Assembly: GCA_036346405.1 (NCBI GenBank)
Contig: CM070553.1
Location: 69,777,686 to 69,841,685, forward strand
Reading direction: 5' to 3'
DNA from: Phyllostachys edulis
Lineage: Eukaryota; Streptophyta; Magnoliopsida; Poales; Poaceae
Length of the DNA stretch: 64,000 nt
Of the stretch, positions 21,904-35,460 are shown piece by piece (the stretch's first letter is position 1; every line of letters starts with the position of its first letter). The position numbers and the translations under genes are program-made. The notes beneath the pieces were generated by a model. That model made no database searches. It saw only the letters and a list, made by a program, of their open reading frames with translations, and had not been told where the DNA came from.

Positions 21904-23334
21904 TGTAACATCCCAATGTATAATTAGGGTTATTCAAGTATAATTATATGTGTAGAAATTAAAACTTTTTCTCACAACTTGAAAACCCCTAAAATCTCAT
22001 GTAATTCTTGTCCAAGAGTTGTGTAATCCAAAAACACAAAGCTCTTGTTGACCAAAAGTCAAATTCCTTTTTCCAATTATCTTTAATCTTGTGCCCAACA
22101 ATTGGAAAGTATTTTCCTTGGTCCTAAAACCGATGTGGGACCCTCTCTAAAAATATCACAAGTTGTAAAACTAGTTTGATAAATTTTGGAGGTAAAACAA
22201 TCCTTTAAACAACCTTAACAAATTTCCTGAGAAAATGCATTGCATAATAACCTCTGGAAATTTTATGCAAGGTTAATCTCATTGTCAGAAGCTCCAGTTA
22301 AAATTTCATCAAATTTGGAGTTCCTTTGCTATCTCAAATAATTCTGCTAAGCTTCAGCTGTTAAAAACTAAATTTAAAAGCCTACACTGCTCCTTGGCTA
22401 GCTATATTCAAAGTCGGGTCCAGCCTCAACCATGTCTCGCACCTCAGCAGACCTCATCTCCATTTGATCAAATGCACTGCTGGATTTACATCCAACCGCC
22501 ACGACCTCCTCCGCATGTTAACACCGCAAAGACCTCCTCACCTCATGAGGTCATTACCGCTGGATCATGATCCATGGTCATGACCTCCCCGTGTGTTAAA
22601 CCTCAAAGACCTCCTCGAGCTGTTAAACCATCGCAATGAGGTCATCCCATTTGTTGAGGTCGAGCTCTGGATCAAATCCAATGCCCACGACCTCCTCCTC
22701 AACATACTCGCTAGGTCCTCCCATTTCACGTGAGGTCATAGCCCTTGGATCCAAGATCCATGGCCCCGACCTCCCTCACCGTAAACTAAGCAAACCTCCC
22801 ATCTAACTAAGGTCGAGCCATTGGATCAAATCCAACAACACGACCTCCCCGTGCTATCAAGCACTCACAACCTAACCCATCTTTTGTTGTGCACCGTTAG
22901 ATTAAAATCTACGGTCACGACCTCCTTTTTGTCTCATGCGCACTGCATCTCCCAACAAGACGTGAGGTCATAGCCCTTAGATCTAAATCTAAAGGCCCCG
23001 ACCTCCCTTGTGCTATGCAAGCTCAGACCTCTACCTCTTTTGATCGAACCCTTAGATCTAAATCTAACGGTCCTAACCTCCCTTGCTCGCTATGCATCAT
23101 ATCGCACCTCCCCATCGTGTCGCTGCCCTTGATTTAAATCCAAAGGCCATGACCTCCCTCATGTCCTTTTGATCGCTATAAGTTGTCCTCACCGAGGTCC
23201 ACACCGCTGGATGGAGATCCAACGCCTGACCTCCCCGCCCTTTTCCTCACGCATGCTGCTGACATGAAATCGGAGGGCCACGACCTCCCCATCCTAGATC
23301 GTGTGGTGGGACCTCCTCCCAGCCACTTAAAACA
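21904..23334 (+). repeat. Element B 3' LTR, left part
   Basis: Starts TGTAACATCCC and matches 11399-12812 closely, including the GACCTCC palindrome region from about 22440. It is cut by C at AAACA. Confidence 0.94.
23330..23334 (+). repeat. Target site duplication of C, left copy
   Basis: AAACA before the TGTTGGGACC border of C, repeated at 36897-36901 after its GTTACA border. The uninterrupted 5' LTR of B reads CTTAAAACATAACGG at this place (about 12807-12821). Confidence 0.93.
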
Positions 23335-23735
23335 TGTTGGGACCCCGAGATCACATCCGTGTCAAGCTAAGTAATTACGCTGAAAGAGCACAATACTTAA
23401 CATGAAACGAAAACGATTCCGAGTACTTGATAGGTGTGCCATGTTAGCTCCCAAGGATCAGCGACTAACATGCACATATCCAAACACAACATTGTATTCA
23501 CATCCATACACAATATACAAGAATAAAGGAAATGTAAATACAACATCATTGGAAAGAAACATAATATACAAGTTTGTATAAGAGGGCCAATCGCCAAAAT
23601 TAATTATCAAATAATAAATCGCAGCGAAGACAAACTAAAATAAAAGGAATAACCGAGTTGGCATGCCCACAATCCCACAAGCAACCAACCGGAGTTAAAG
23701 TCGAAGGCCGAAGAACTTTACCCAATTCAAAGACT

Positions 23736-23793
23736 TCTCACCTGTAATAGCAAATTTTTAAGTACAAAGTTGTACTCGCGAGACTTTTCAAGA
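23736..23793 (-). promoter_or_regulatory. Conserved hairpin and 3' splice-site block (C, 3' LTR)
   Basis: On the minus strand: AAAAGTCTCGCGAGTACAA, then TTGTACTTAAAAATTTG, then CTATTACAGGTGAGAAG. It has the same order as in the other LTRs: hairpin arms with GTAC, then CAG. Confidence 0.6.
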
Positions 23794-24140
23794 AAAATAA
23801 GGATGCATGGAAGTATCAAAGGAAGGCTACTACACTAGTCAATTTCTAGCATAAAGCAAGTTTTGCAATTAGATAAACTATATAGATTCAAAATGCCATT
23901 TCTAAAACATTTAGAAAACATTGCAGTAGCGAGTAATGATCAACAATAGTACTATCTCCAAATATAAACAACACATGAATATACCATTCATGACACAATT
24001 CAATCCATAACCAATTAACATGTAACATCGCTCAAGGTATCAATTCAGATTTGAACAAACTAACATAATGACACACATTTTCAACCATAACCCCAAACTT
24101 AACTTCCCATACTCTAACTGCATGCTTTCCCACAAGTGAT

Positions 24141-24210
24141 GTCCATAACCGGGACACGGCTATTCAATAGATTTATTTAACTCGCAGAGGTGTACAACTT
24201 TACCCACACG
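24141..24210 (-). promoter_or_regulatory. Conserved LTR double-palindrome block (C, 3' LTR)
   Basis: On the minus strand: CGTGTGGGTAAAGTTGTACA, then CTCTGCGAG, then ATCTATTGAATAGCCGTGTC. The other LTR copy (32223-32297) has CTCTGCAGAG and TATTCGAATA. Confidence 0.75.
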
Positions 24211-26634
24211 ATATGCATTCCTCGTAATGTCGGCCAATGCACTCTTCCTTTGGAGTGTGATCGAGGTAGCATAACGAGGCCGCATAATGTCATGTCCTAA
24301 CCATCAAACCACCCGAGGATCAGATCCCGTGAGCGCATCACGCTACCGCACTACATGTGAACCCTCACAGTAAGTAAGTCCCTATCAACTAGAGACCCTT
24401 AGGGCAAGATAAGAAAAGGGTAACATGCCCCCACAAGATTGACAACTCAAATCATCAAACAATAATAATAAAAGTTGCCAACCCAATTGTGTTTTGATAG
24501 TTAACACACAACAAATTATTAAGCCAAGCCATCGCCTATAAACCCGCGCGGTGGTTGTACGTAAGACTTGGTTCATCACACCACGCATCGTCCTCAATAC
24601 CCAGACGGGCTACATGAACCGGACCACCCCTTCATCACCCTATCACCCGCCCAAGTCCAACACATAACAACTCATCAACAATTTATAATATTCAGATACG
24701 AAGATCTGGACATTCTCCTCAATTTCAAAATAATCAAATCCATAATATCCTCAAATTTCATTTAAGATTCAATTCGATCCATTGGCCGATGGACTAGCTC
24801 CATCAACCGTTATCGACTACAACTACTAGCATGACTAAGCATCGCTTCTACAAATTAGCAAACACTCCCATATAACATATATCCTTAATCATACAAGGTA
24901 AAAAGGGTAATCAATATTCAAAGGAGGGCCAATGCAGCAAGTAGGAATTTAACTACTTCTACCCATGAATATACTTTTCAACATAGCATGCAATTGAGAT
25001 ATTAAAACCATTCAAAACATTTTAAAATCAGTAGGAGCAATATGTTCAAGAGGAGGGTGCTCGCACCTTTGCTGTACCACTTGTTCAATCTCAGTTTACA
25101 CTCAATTTAGGTCTCACGAATATATCGGTATCGTCGAAAAACCTAAAGATAGACGATATTGCAATAAACACCAAATAAGCCGAAAAATCAAAATGCTCAA
25201 AAATGCATGAAAATTATATAGTGGGTAGATCATGATTTTAGATGAATTTAGGTGAAGGATTCATTCCATTTGGAGTTAGTATGTGAAAGTTATAGCAGTT
25301 TGAAAATCAGTTTTGGAAAAAAGCTGAAAAATAGGCTTCAAGTTAGTGTTCACCCGAAATTAATTATTTGGTGAAAATTTGTAGAATAGTGGTGGGAAAA
25401 AGGATTACATAGATAAATAGAGAATAATATTATAAGATCAAAATAACTGAGTTTGTTTCATTTTGAGTTCTAAAACATTTTCTATGAATTTTCAAAGTTA
25501 AAAGAGTTTTCAAAGTAAAATTAGTTCTTTTCAGAAATTTCTACCACAGTGAAATACTTTTTAAACTTGGGCTAACCTAGCCTCTATCATAATCAAAATA
25601 GCCTCTCCAACCACACAATGCCCGCATTCACGACCTTCCAACTATACAACATATCCGATAAATGTACTAAATCCACCAAGTTATGGGCATATGACTATAA
25701 TCAATTCCATCAATTGTTCTTTGCTAGACTAATTAAGCTAAAACTAACTACTAGCTCTACTAGTCTAACCTCAGCAAGTCATAATCGCATACACCAAAAT
25801 TCACACCGATCGAGATTTATTTGACTTACCGATACCTAATGAGCTTAACCATTGAAATAACACATTCAACATCTAATAGTTCACTAATAAATCAATGTAC
25901 ATCCATTTCACCGACTAGTCATGTACGACAACTACTAATCCAATCACATATGCGCTCTATGATCGACTACTAATCGCTTATCCACTAATTCAAGGAGGCA
26001 CAATTCCATCGACTCGCACATAAGACTTATCTATTAATTACATGACAATTCAATATTCATCCGCAATCAAATAATCCATTCTACCATCTCCAAATTCTAG
26101 AACAAATGACTCACATAACTATTACTTAAGGCATCCGACCAATTTGCTCATGATTAAATAAATCATCCGATTCAACATCCATATTTCCTTAATTATCACA
26201 TAAGCTATTCCTCAAGTAATAATTCATAAAATTCTTATGCGTCTTAACTCCAAAAATTATTAATCCAACATAAGGGAAAACCTCCAATTAATTTATCATC
26301 CAAGATCACCACAACTTTCCATACGACTCCAAAATAATATCATCCGATCAAATAATCCAACCATATATTTAATCTAGCCTCCACCAATCAATAAGATACA
26401 TATTCCGCTACGATTTATAAGATTATTTGTATCTACCGACATACATCACAAGAACACGCCTATGCATAAATATGACATAACCGGAGAATTATACCGGTCT
26501 TAAGCTACCAAATTATTTTTATAATTAAAATATGCATAAATGGATGTCATGCTCATGACTTATATGCAACATGCACAACTAATTTCGTAATGTGGTAACA
26601 TAATTCAACGCTAAGGATTTTACCATGGCACTAA

Positions 26635-27340
26635 GTGTGCGAAATATCGCCGGACGCCACACCGCTGCATGCATGGCCATCACATACATGTGCCGCGCTC
26701 GCTGACTCCTCCACGCCGCCGTCTTCGAGTATGCATGGTCGCCGCCGACGAACGGAGCCGCCGCCGCTGGACAGCGCCCACCGACGAGGCTTCTCAGCTC
26801 AGCCACCAACGGACCGACGCTGCCACTGTCCGCTATTGGGCAGCCACCTGCCGCCATCTTCGCCACTCCACTGGCCTTGCCTCTCGCCGCCACCTTCGCT
26901 TTGGCGCCGCGCCACGCCGAGCTCCGCTGCAGCTGCTGTTTGGCCGTTCACAAGAACACGCTGGGTCGAGCTCGCCGAGCCGCTTTGCTCGCTGGCCACT
27001 ACTCACCACTGCACATGCTTGCACACCACCGAGCTACCGCTGCCCCCTATGCCGCTGCCGACACCACTCAGACAGCGCCGTGTCGCCATGCGATGCAAGT
27101 ATGCACCGCCGTCTTGTAGCCTCAATGCTGCCCCGCTGCATCCTTCTGCCGCTGCTCGCCATAGCTTGCTACGCATGGGGCTACACCCACACCACCGGCT
27201 GCATGGAGCCAGTGCACTGCTGCTGCCCGAGCTCCAGTGTAGTGCCTCTGCTGTTCTACTGCCGCTGCATGCCGAGCTGGTGCAAGCCACCAACACAGCC
27301 TCATGCACGCACTGCTGCCTCTCTTAACAGTAAGCACTCT
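26635..27340 (-). other. GC-rich island in LTR C (3' copy)
   Basis: About 0.7 kb with abundant GCCGCC and CTGC in an otherwise AT-rich LTR. Open frames exist on both strands, but they are low-complexity (Ala, Pro, His, Cys rich) and change between LTR copies, so I do not call a gene. E has an island of the same character at the matching place. Confidence 0.6.
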
Positions 27341-27380
27341 CCACCATTGCTCCTCCTCTCTTCCTCCAAATCACTCAAAA

Positions 27381-28505
27381 CACTATGCATGTAAAATCTA
27401 ATTGGATGAGTGGGAAACCTAGATGATGAGGATCACGCAGGTATAACATGCATGGGCTGATTTTTAGTTCTTGCTAGACATTTGGCAGGAGAGAAGTAGA
27501 GGGAGCTTGTGTTCTTGAGTGAGAAAAATGGAGCTGTGCTGCCTTGGGGAAGAAATGGCGTGAGGAGGCAGTGGAAGGGATGACTCTTGGCTAGAATAAA
27601 TAATTGGATAGAGATGGACAGGCTGGTTCAGCTGGCATAAAGAAAGGACAGTGAAAAAGCTAGTAGTGGAGGTGAAAAAAGAAAACAAGGGTGGCAGTGT
27701 GGAGATAAAGTTCTTGTGTGGAGAAAGAAAGAACAGTGGGCAGGGGATGGTTCAACTGAACCAAGAAAAATTGTGTAGTGCTCTGTTGGGTCTTGGGTTG
27801 GCAGTACTGTTTGCTTTGGTTGAAACCAAAAATATGGCAGTGTATGTGGTGAGGAGCTCTCGGCTGAGCAAAGGAAATGGTTAGGTGGCTGTGTAGCTTT
27901 GGCTTTTGGGGAGAGAAAACGATGGTGTTGCTAGGCTGGGTAGAGAACAAAATTCGAGTGAACAGTGTTCGGTTTGGGGAAAACAAATAGCAGTAGGGAG
28001 TTTGGTAATTTTAGACATAGCTTCCTAGCTCCAAAAATCACGAAATTTTTATGGAAGGTTTCTGACATAATGTTCAAGCTTAGGTAAAATTTCAGGAATT
28101 TATTCAGAGTGTGATGCTCTCTAAAAATATTTTAAGTTACTGTTTGCTCGCAAGAAGAATAGCGGTACAGTTTTTTCCTCTTTTCTCCGGCTCGCCCAAC
28201 GACCTTGCATGCGCGAACTAACCGCCAAATTAGAAAGCTCTCGAGACGATTTATCGCAAAGGTATAACATGCATTGTCGGATTCTTGATTTTTGGTGGTG
28301 ATCGCGAAGAGAGAAGTTGGGGAAAGAATCGCATGCAAGCGTTTATCTGCTACTTTTTTCGCCTATTTGCGAATTCACTCAAACTGCCATGCATGCGAAA
28401 ACAAATTGCAAAATCGGGTTGGTCGTGCGATGACGATCGCTGTGGTATGACATGCATGGCTTGGTTTTAAGTTTTTCGATGAGATTTGAAGGAGAGAATC
28501 AAAAG
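27381..28505 (-). repeat. RY-motif repeat units in LTR C (3' copy)
   Basis: Three diverged copies (about 27381-27500, 28205-28325, 28388-28505) of a unit of about 120 nt. Each has CATGC-type words at its start, then TATAACATGCAT or TATGACATGCATGG, then a T-rich stretch, then GGAGAGAA. CATGCATG is the RY element bound by B3-domain seed regulators in plants. The units lie in U3 on the element strand. Confidence 0.6.
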
Positions 28506-28805
28506 AGTTAGCAGGAAGGAAAAAGGATATGACAGAAAAGAAGGACACACAGCGCCTCGCATGGGTCGGTTGAACTGAAAAAGAGCGGTGATACTAATGC
28601 AAACATGATGATATGATTTTTGAAATGCACGCGAAAACATGAAATTAAAAATAATTAATTTTTTTTTACTTCCAGCTTTTTCAAACAATTTGATTTTAAA
28701 AGCAACATTTTAATTAAACACCGAAAAATTTTAAAATGCAGCCAAAATTTTAATAAATCACCAAATTAAATATTAACAACCCGATTATAAAAATCGGGTG
28801 TTACA

Positions 28806-28845
28806 AACCTACCTCTTAAAGAGAATCTCGCCCTCGAGATTCAGA
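28806..28845 (-). promoter_or_regulatory. Element C polypurine tract and palindrome
   Basis: On the minus strand: GAATCTCGAGGGCGAGATTC, a palindrome, then TCTTTAAGAGGTAGGTTTG and the LTR start. The layout matches A, B and D and fixes the minus orientation of C. Confidence 0.85.
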
Positions 28846-31396
28846 CGAAAAGAGTCGTAAGCGTAAAGTCTTGGTCGCTTTGTTAAAACCAAACTTCTTT
28901 CCAAAGACCGAGCAACTCGATCTTGAACCAATACCACTACTATCTCAACACCTTTGGTTCGCAACCTCTAATTGTTGTTCATCCAATTAAAATCCATCGA
29001 TCACAATTAGTCTATAGCAAGCACACTCAAATCTATCGCTCCACAATTTATACATTAACCAATCGAAATTGCTTGCTTTGATGTAATTTTCCAAACCACT
29101 ATAAATTCATAGGTTTGATTTGATTTCTAACAAGGATACTGACTTACTTCAATTTTTAACAATCCCTTAGAGAGCACAAACATCTATTAATCCACTCTCA
29201 CAAAGATAAAGCATGGTTTAACTCCAATCTCGATCGTATTCTCTGGAACACTAATAATCCTAAGTGAAACCACCATATTGCTCACATATGTCAGTACACT
29301 TGCTTTATAAAATTCTATCATAGGGTATCTCCAATATAACTCCCAATTAGTGAGCACTAATGATCCAGATAACGTGGCTACAATTTACCAATTGACATAT
29401 AGTATCCTCCACCAATTACTTCCAATCGATCTTTTAAGGCCTAATCCATTCATCCTTACTCTAGGATCTAATCAACCCGAAATCAACACAATTATCCAAG
29501 GTTAAAGATATACCTCCTTTATCCAAAGTCAACTCCAACCTAGGTAAATCAAACATCCCAAAAGATCATTCATCTAAGGTGAGTTTGTAATCTAACCATA
29601 ATCCAAATAGTCTCAATCACTAACTCGTCCATATCAAGTTATCCACAATAATTACCTTAGTTCAATTCAACAATATTAACTCGATGTCTTCCATAGCCTA
29701 TTTACCCTCAAGCATTATCTAAATCCATCTGCCACAATTAATCATCCCTAATTAATCTAATTATATAATCTTTGGGATAACCGTTCCCACAAAGATAAAT
29801 CTGAGATTCAATCCTCACAGTCATCCACTATATGACTATCAATCACCTAACCATTCTTTATCTCTAGAAGTATTACGATCCTGTCATATACTCAAATACA
29901 ATTTCATAATTATAAAATGATTATCATAAGCATCCATCAAAATTTATAATATCATCACAGATTCAAATTCTAGCTCTATCACACTGGACCAAAATCTGAT
30001 TAACAATCTTATCGACATGTTGACTAAGGTATGTCAAAAATATAATTCCCCAAGTGAATCCACAAGTGATTAATTCAACCTAGTACATGTGTTCTTCGAG
30101 TTCTACCTGCATATTCCTCCGATATAAACCCAACATCACCTACAGGCAAGCTCACATCTCACTACAATAGTTCCATTTATACTCATATTGCAACCTCCTA
30201 TGGTAACTCCTACCATATGCCACAATTGATCCCCCAAAGGTTAACATCTCAGGGTACAAAAAAAAAATCAAATTAATGCTTCTAAGATCATATTCGGGAA
30301 CAATGAGTAATAATTCAATTTCTCAACTATCACACATCACTTTGATCATGCAAGTCCACCAACATCAACCTAACATAAAGGATCTAAATAAAGATATATT
30401 AGCGGTTATTCAATCATATTCTTCTCTTTACCGATTCCGCTATCAATCTCTTAATTAACATGCGACTTCCATTCAAGAGAAGAGAGGGAAAAGCATAAGG
30501 TAGGGGAAACAATAGGGGTAAGGTCCTTAATTTAACTTAGAGATTTTAGGCTTTAAAAATACAAGAACCAACTCAAAATAATTGAGAAATAAAGCAATAG
30601 GGATAGCACACAAATTATTTTTAATGTAAGGTTAGGTTTTAGTATGTTTGCAAAATACAATGCCCAAGGCAAACCAAAGAAACACACCTTACATACATAG
30701 CAACTACTTGGGATAAAAGAGAGTAAAGATCAAAGTGTAAGAAGTAAGATGCCTAATACATACTTTGAGGTATCTTCTACCCCCCTTAAAATTGTGATGC
30801 CTAAAAGATGCGGCGAGGAAAGAATGAGCATAAGGTGAGTAAACGAACAATGAGTATGCAATTTAACCCTAGCATGTATGCACACATGTAACATTCAAAA
30901 TCAAGATCCAAATGAGTGTGCTAAGGCTCAAAGGTCAGCACAAGATGAAAGAAAAGCAACCGTAGTTTTCCGACATAATTGCGAATCATGTTGCCCATAA
31001 GTTTATACGCAACTACTCGGAACAAAAGAAAGCAAAAGAGCACACTACAAACTCCAGCCTACAAGCTAATGAATATAATTAGGTGTATAATACCTAAGGA
31101 TAATCCCTAACCTAACTCTACTATCACAGCAAGACGTCGTCTTCTCGCTTCTTCCACCAATGGTCTTCACCGTGACTATTTAACGCTTCTAGTGTTGGAA
31201 GAGAGACGAGTGATGGAGAAAACTATTTTCTCAAATCAAATGAATAGAGAGGTAAGAAATAGATGCTAGGATGGGTAAGAAAGAAAGGAATTATATTACT
31301 TGCATTTTTGCCAAATTTTTGATAGTTTGAAAATATTCTTTGCAAACCAAAATCCTAATAACGTCCATTGCTACGGCTTTAATCTACAGTCAGTAT

Positions 31397-31409
31397 GGCT
31401 CTGATACCA
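31397..31409 (-). promoter_or_regulatory. Primer-binding site of C (tRNA-Met)
   Basis: The plus strand reads GGCTCTGATACCA; the minus strand TGGTATCAGAGCC is a perfect initiator tRNA-Met complement, four bases from the LTR. Confidence 0.93.
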
Positions 31410-31817
31410 ACGCTGTTGGGACCCCGAGATCAGATCCGTGTCAAGCTAAGTAATTACGCTGAAAGAGCACAATACTTAACATGAAACGAAAACGATTCGA
31501 GTAATTCGGATAGGTGTCCCATGTTAGCTCCCAAGGATCAGCGACTAACATGCACATATCCAAACACAACATTGTATTCACATCCATACACAATATACAA
31601 GAATAAAGGAAATGTAAATACAACATCATTGGAAAGAAACATAATATACAAGTTTGTATAAGAGGGCCAATCGCCAAAATTAATTATCAAATAATAAATC
31701 GCAGCGAAGACAAACTAAAAATAAAAGGGAATAACCGAGTTGGCATGCCCACAATCCCACAAGCAACCAACTGGAGTTAAAGTCGAAGGCCGAAGAACTT
31801 TACCCAATTCAAAGACT

Positions 31818-31870
31818 TCTCACCTGTAATAGCAAATTTTTAAGTACAAAGTTGTACTCGCGAGACTTTT
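31818..31870 (-). promoter_or_regulatory. Conserved hairpin and 3' splice-site block (C, 5' LTR)
   Basis: Same as 23736-23793; CTATTACAGGTGAGAAG on the minus strand. If spliced, the following frame is open for about 16 codons to TAA. Confidence 0.6.
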
Positions 31871-32222
31871 CAAGAAAAATAAGGATGCATGGAAGTATCA
31901 AAGGAAGGCTACTACACTAGTCAATTTCTAGCATAAAGCAAGTTTTGCAATTAGATAAACTATATAGATTCAAAATGCCATTTCTAAAACATTTAGAAAA
32001 CATTGCAGTAGCGAGTAATGATCAACAATAGTACTATCTCCAAATATAAACAACACATGAATATACCATTCATGACACAATTCAATCCATAACCAATTAA
32101 CATGTAACATCGCTCAAGGTATCAATTCAGATTTGAACAAACTAACATAATGACACACATTTTCAACCATAACCCCAAACTTAACTTCCCATACTCTAAC
32201 TGTGCATGCTTTCCCACAAGTG

Positions 32223-32297
32223 ATGTCCATAACCGGGGACACGGCTATTCGAATAGATTTATTTAACTCTGCAGAGGTGTACAACTTTACCCACACG
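32223..32297 (-). promoter_or_regulatory. Conserved LTR double-palindrome block (C, 5' LTR)
   Basis: The minus strand carries GTGGGTAAAGTTGTACACC, CTCTGCAGAG, CTATTCGAATAG and CCGTGTCCCCGGTTATGGAC. Both palindromes are perfect in this copy. Confidence 0.8.
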
Positions 32298-34721
32298 ATA
32301 TGCATTCCTCGTAATGTCGGCCAATGCACTCTTCCTTTGGAGTGTGATGAGGTAGCATAACGAGGCCGTATAATGTCATGTCCTAACCATCAAACCACCC
32401 GAGGATCAGATCCCGTGAGTGCATCACGCTACCGCACTACATGTGAACCCCTGTGTAAGTAAGTCCCTATCAACTAGAGACCCTTAGGGCAAGATAAGAA
32501 AAGGGTAACATGCCCCACAAGATTGACAACTCAAATCATCAAACAATAATAATAAAAGTTGCCAACCCAATTGTGTTTTGATAGTTAACACACAACAAAT
32601 TATTAAGCCAAGCCATCGCCTATAAACTCAAGCGTGTGGTTGTACGTAAGACTTGGTTCATCACACCACGCATCGTCCTCAATACCCAGACGGGCTACAT
32701 GAACTGGGACCACCCCTTCATCACCCTATCACCCGCCCAAGTCCAACACACAACAACTCATCAACAATTTATAATATTCAGATACGAAGATCTGGACATT
32801 CTCCTCAATTTCAAAATAATCAAATCCATAATATCCTCAAATTTCATTTAAGATTCAATTCGATCCATTGGCCGATGGACTAGCTCCATCAACCGTTATC
32901 GACTACAACTACTAGCATGACTAAGCATCGTTCTACAAATTAGCAAACACTCCCATATAACATATATCCTTAATCATACAAGGTAAAAGGGTAATCAATA
33001 TTCAAAGGAGGGCCAATGCAGCAAGTAGGAATTTAACTACTTCTACCCATGAATATACTTTTCAACATAGCATGCAATTGAGATATTAAAACCATTCAAA
33101 ACATTTTAAAATCAGTAGGAGCAATATGTTCAAGAGGAGGGTGCTCGACCTTTGCTGTACCACTTGTTCAATCTCAGTTTACACTCAATTTAGGTCTCAC
33201 GAATATATCGGTATCGCCGAAAAACCTAAAGATAGACGATATTGCAATAAACACCAAATAAGCCAAAAATCAAAATGCTCAAAAATGCATGAAAATTATA
33301 CAGTGGGTAGATCATGATTTTAGATGAATTTAGGTGAAGGATTCATTCCATTTGGAGTTAGTATGTGAAAGTTATAGCAGTTTGAAAATCAGTTTTTGGA
33401 AAAAAGCTGAAAAATAGGCTTCAAGTTAGTGTTCACCCGAAATTAATTATTTGGTGAAAATTTGTAGAATAGTGGTGGGAAAAAGGATTACATAGATAAA
33501 TAGAGAATAATATTATAAGATCAAAATAACTGAGTTTGTTTCATTTTGAGTTCTAAAACATTTTCTATGAATTTTCAAAGTTAAAAGAGTTTTCAGTGTA
33601 AAATTAGTTCTTTTCAGAAATTTCTACCACAGTGAAATACTTTTTTAAACTTGGGCTAACCTAGCCTCTGTCATAATCAAAATAGCCTCTCCAACCACAC
33701 AATGCCCGTGATTCACGACCTTCCAACTATACAACATATCCGATAAATGTACTAAGTCCACCAAGTTATGGGCATATGACTATAATCAATTCCATCAATT
33801 GTTCTTTGCTAGACTAATTAAGCTAAAACTAACTACTAGCTCTACTAGTCTAACCTCAGCAAGTCATAATCGCATACACCAAAATTCACACCGATCGAGA
33901 TTTATTTGACTTACCGATACCTAATGAGCTTAACCATTGAATAACACATTCAACATCTAATAGTTCACTAATAAATCAATGTACATCCATTTCACCGGAC
34001 TAGTCATGTACGACAACTACTAATCCAATCACATATGCGCTCTATGATCGACTACTAATTGTTTATCCACTAATTCAAGGAGGCACAATTCCATCGACTC
34101 GCACATAAGACTTATCTATTAATTACATGACAATTCCGAATATTCATCCGCAATCAAATAATCCATTCTACCATCTCCAAATTCTAGAACAAATGACTCA
34201 CATAACTATTACTTAAGGCATCCGACCAATTTGCTCATGATTAAATAAATCATCCGATTCAACATCCATATTTCCTTAATTATCACATAAGCTATTCCTC
34301 AAGTAATAATTCATAAAATTCTTATGCGTCTTAACTCCAAAAATTATTAATCCAACATAAGGGAAAACCTCCAATTAATTTATCATCCAAGATCACCACA
34401 ACTTTCCATACGACTCCAAAATAATATCATCCGATCAAATAATCCAACCATATATTTAATCTAGCCTCCACCAATCAATAAGATACATATTCCGCCACGA
34501 TTTATAAGATTATTTGTATCTACCGACATACATCACAAGAACACGCCTATGCATAAATATGACATAACCGGAGAATTATACCGGTCTTAAGCTACCAAAT
34601 TATTTTTATAATTAAAATATGCATAAATGGATGTCATGCTCATGACTTATATGCAACATGCACAACTAATTTCGTAATGTGGTAACATAATTGAACGCTA
34701 AGGATTTTACCATGGCACTAA

Positions 34722-35410
34722 GTGTGCGAAATATCGCCGGACGTCACACCGCTGCATGCATGGCCATCACATACATGTGCCGCTACCGCTGACTCCTCCA
34801 CGCCGCCGTTTCGAGTATGCATGGTCGCCGCCGACGAACGGAGCCGCCGCCGCTGGACAGCGCCCACCGACGAGGCTTCTCAGCTCAGCCACCAACGGAC
34901 CGACGCTGCCACTGTCCGCTACTGGGCAGCCACCTGCCGCCATCTTCGCCACTCCACTGGCCTTGCCTCTCGCCGCCACCTTCGCTTGGCGCCGCGCCAC
35001 GCCGAGCTCCGCTGCAGCTGTTTGGCCGTCCGCGCAACACGCTGGGCCGAGCTCGCCGAGCCGCTTTGCTCGCTGGCCACTACTCACCACTGCACATGCT
35101 TGCACACCACCGAGCTGCCGCTGCCCCCTATGCCGCTGCCGACACCACTAGACAGCGCCGTGCCGCTGCGCATGCAAGTATGCACCGCCGTCTTGTAGCC
35201 TCAATGCTGCCCCGCTGCATCCTTCTGCCGCTGCTCGCCATAGCTTGCTACGCATGGGGCTACGCCCACACCACCGGCTGCATGGAGCCAGTGCACTGCT
35301 GCTGCCCGAGCTCCAGTGTAGTGCCTCTGCTGTTCTACTGCCGCTGCATGCCGAGCTGGTGCAAGCCACCAACACAGCCTCATGCACGCACTGCTGCCTC
35401 TCTTAACAGT
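34722..35410 (-). other. GC-rich island in LTR C (5' copy)
   Basis: Second copy of 26635-27340, with small indels. Frames differ between the copies, which argues against a conserved protein. Confidence 0.6.
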
Positions 35411-35460
35411 AAGCACTCTCCACCATTGCTCCTCCTCTTCCTCCAAATCACTCAAAACAC

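Larger units (their letters stand above)
23335..28805 (-). repeat. Element C 3' LTR (left on the plus strand)
   Basis: Plus-strand borders are TGTTGGGACCCC and ATCGGGTGTTACA, so on the element strand it starts TGTAACACCCG. It repeats 31414-36896 at very high identity. It contains the two conserved blocks, a GC-rich island and RY-rich repeat units, noted separately. No gene. Confidence 0.95.
28806..31413 (-). other. Element C interior without coding capacity
   Basis: 2608 bp of AT-rich DNA. I looked for gag core words, DSGA, FIDD, HHCC and chromodomain words in all frames and found none. The longest open frame is about 60 codons and unlike any element protein. The last few hundred bases before the primer site resemble the leader of E (41580-41801). 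Confidence 0.8.

Noticed and set aside
26635..27394. Two overlapping plus-strand frames of 230 and 241 codons, and their versions at 34722-35503
   Set aside because: They are antisense to element C, low-complexity, and change frame between the two LTR copies, so they are GC-island by-products.
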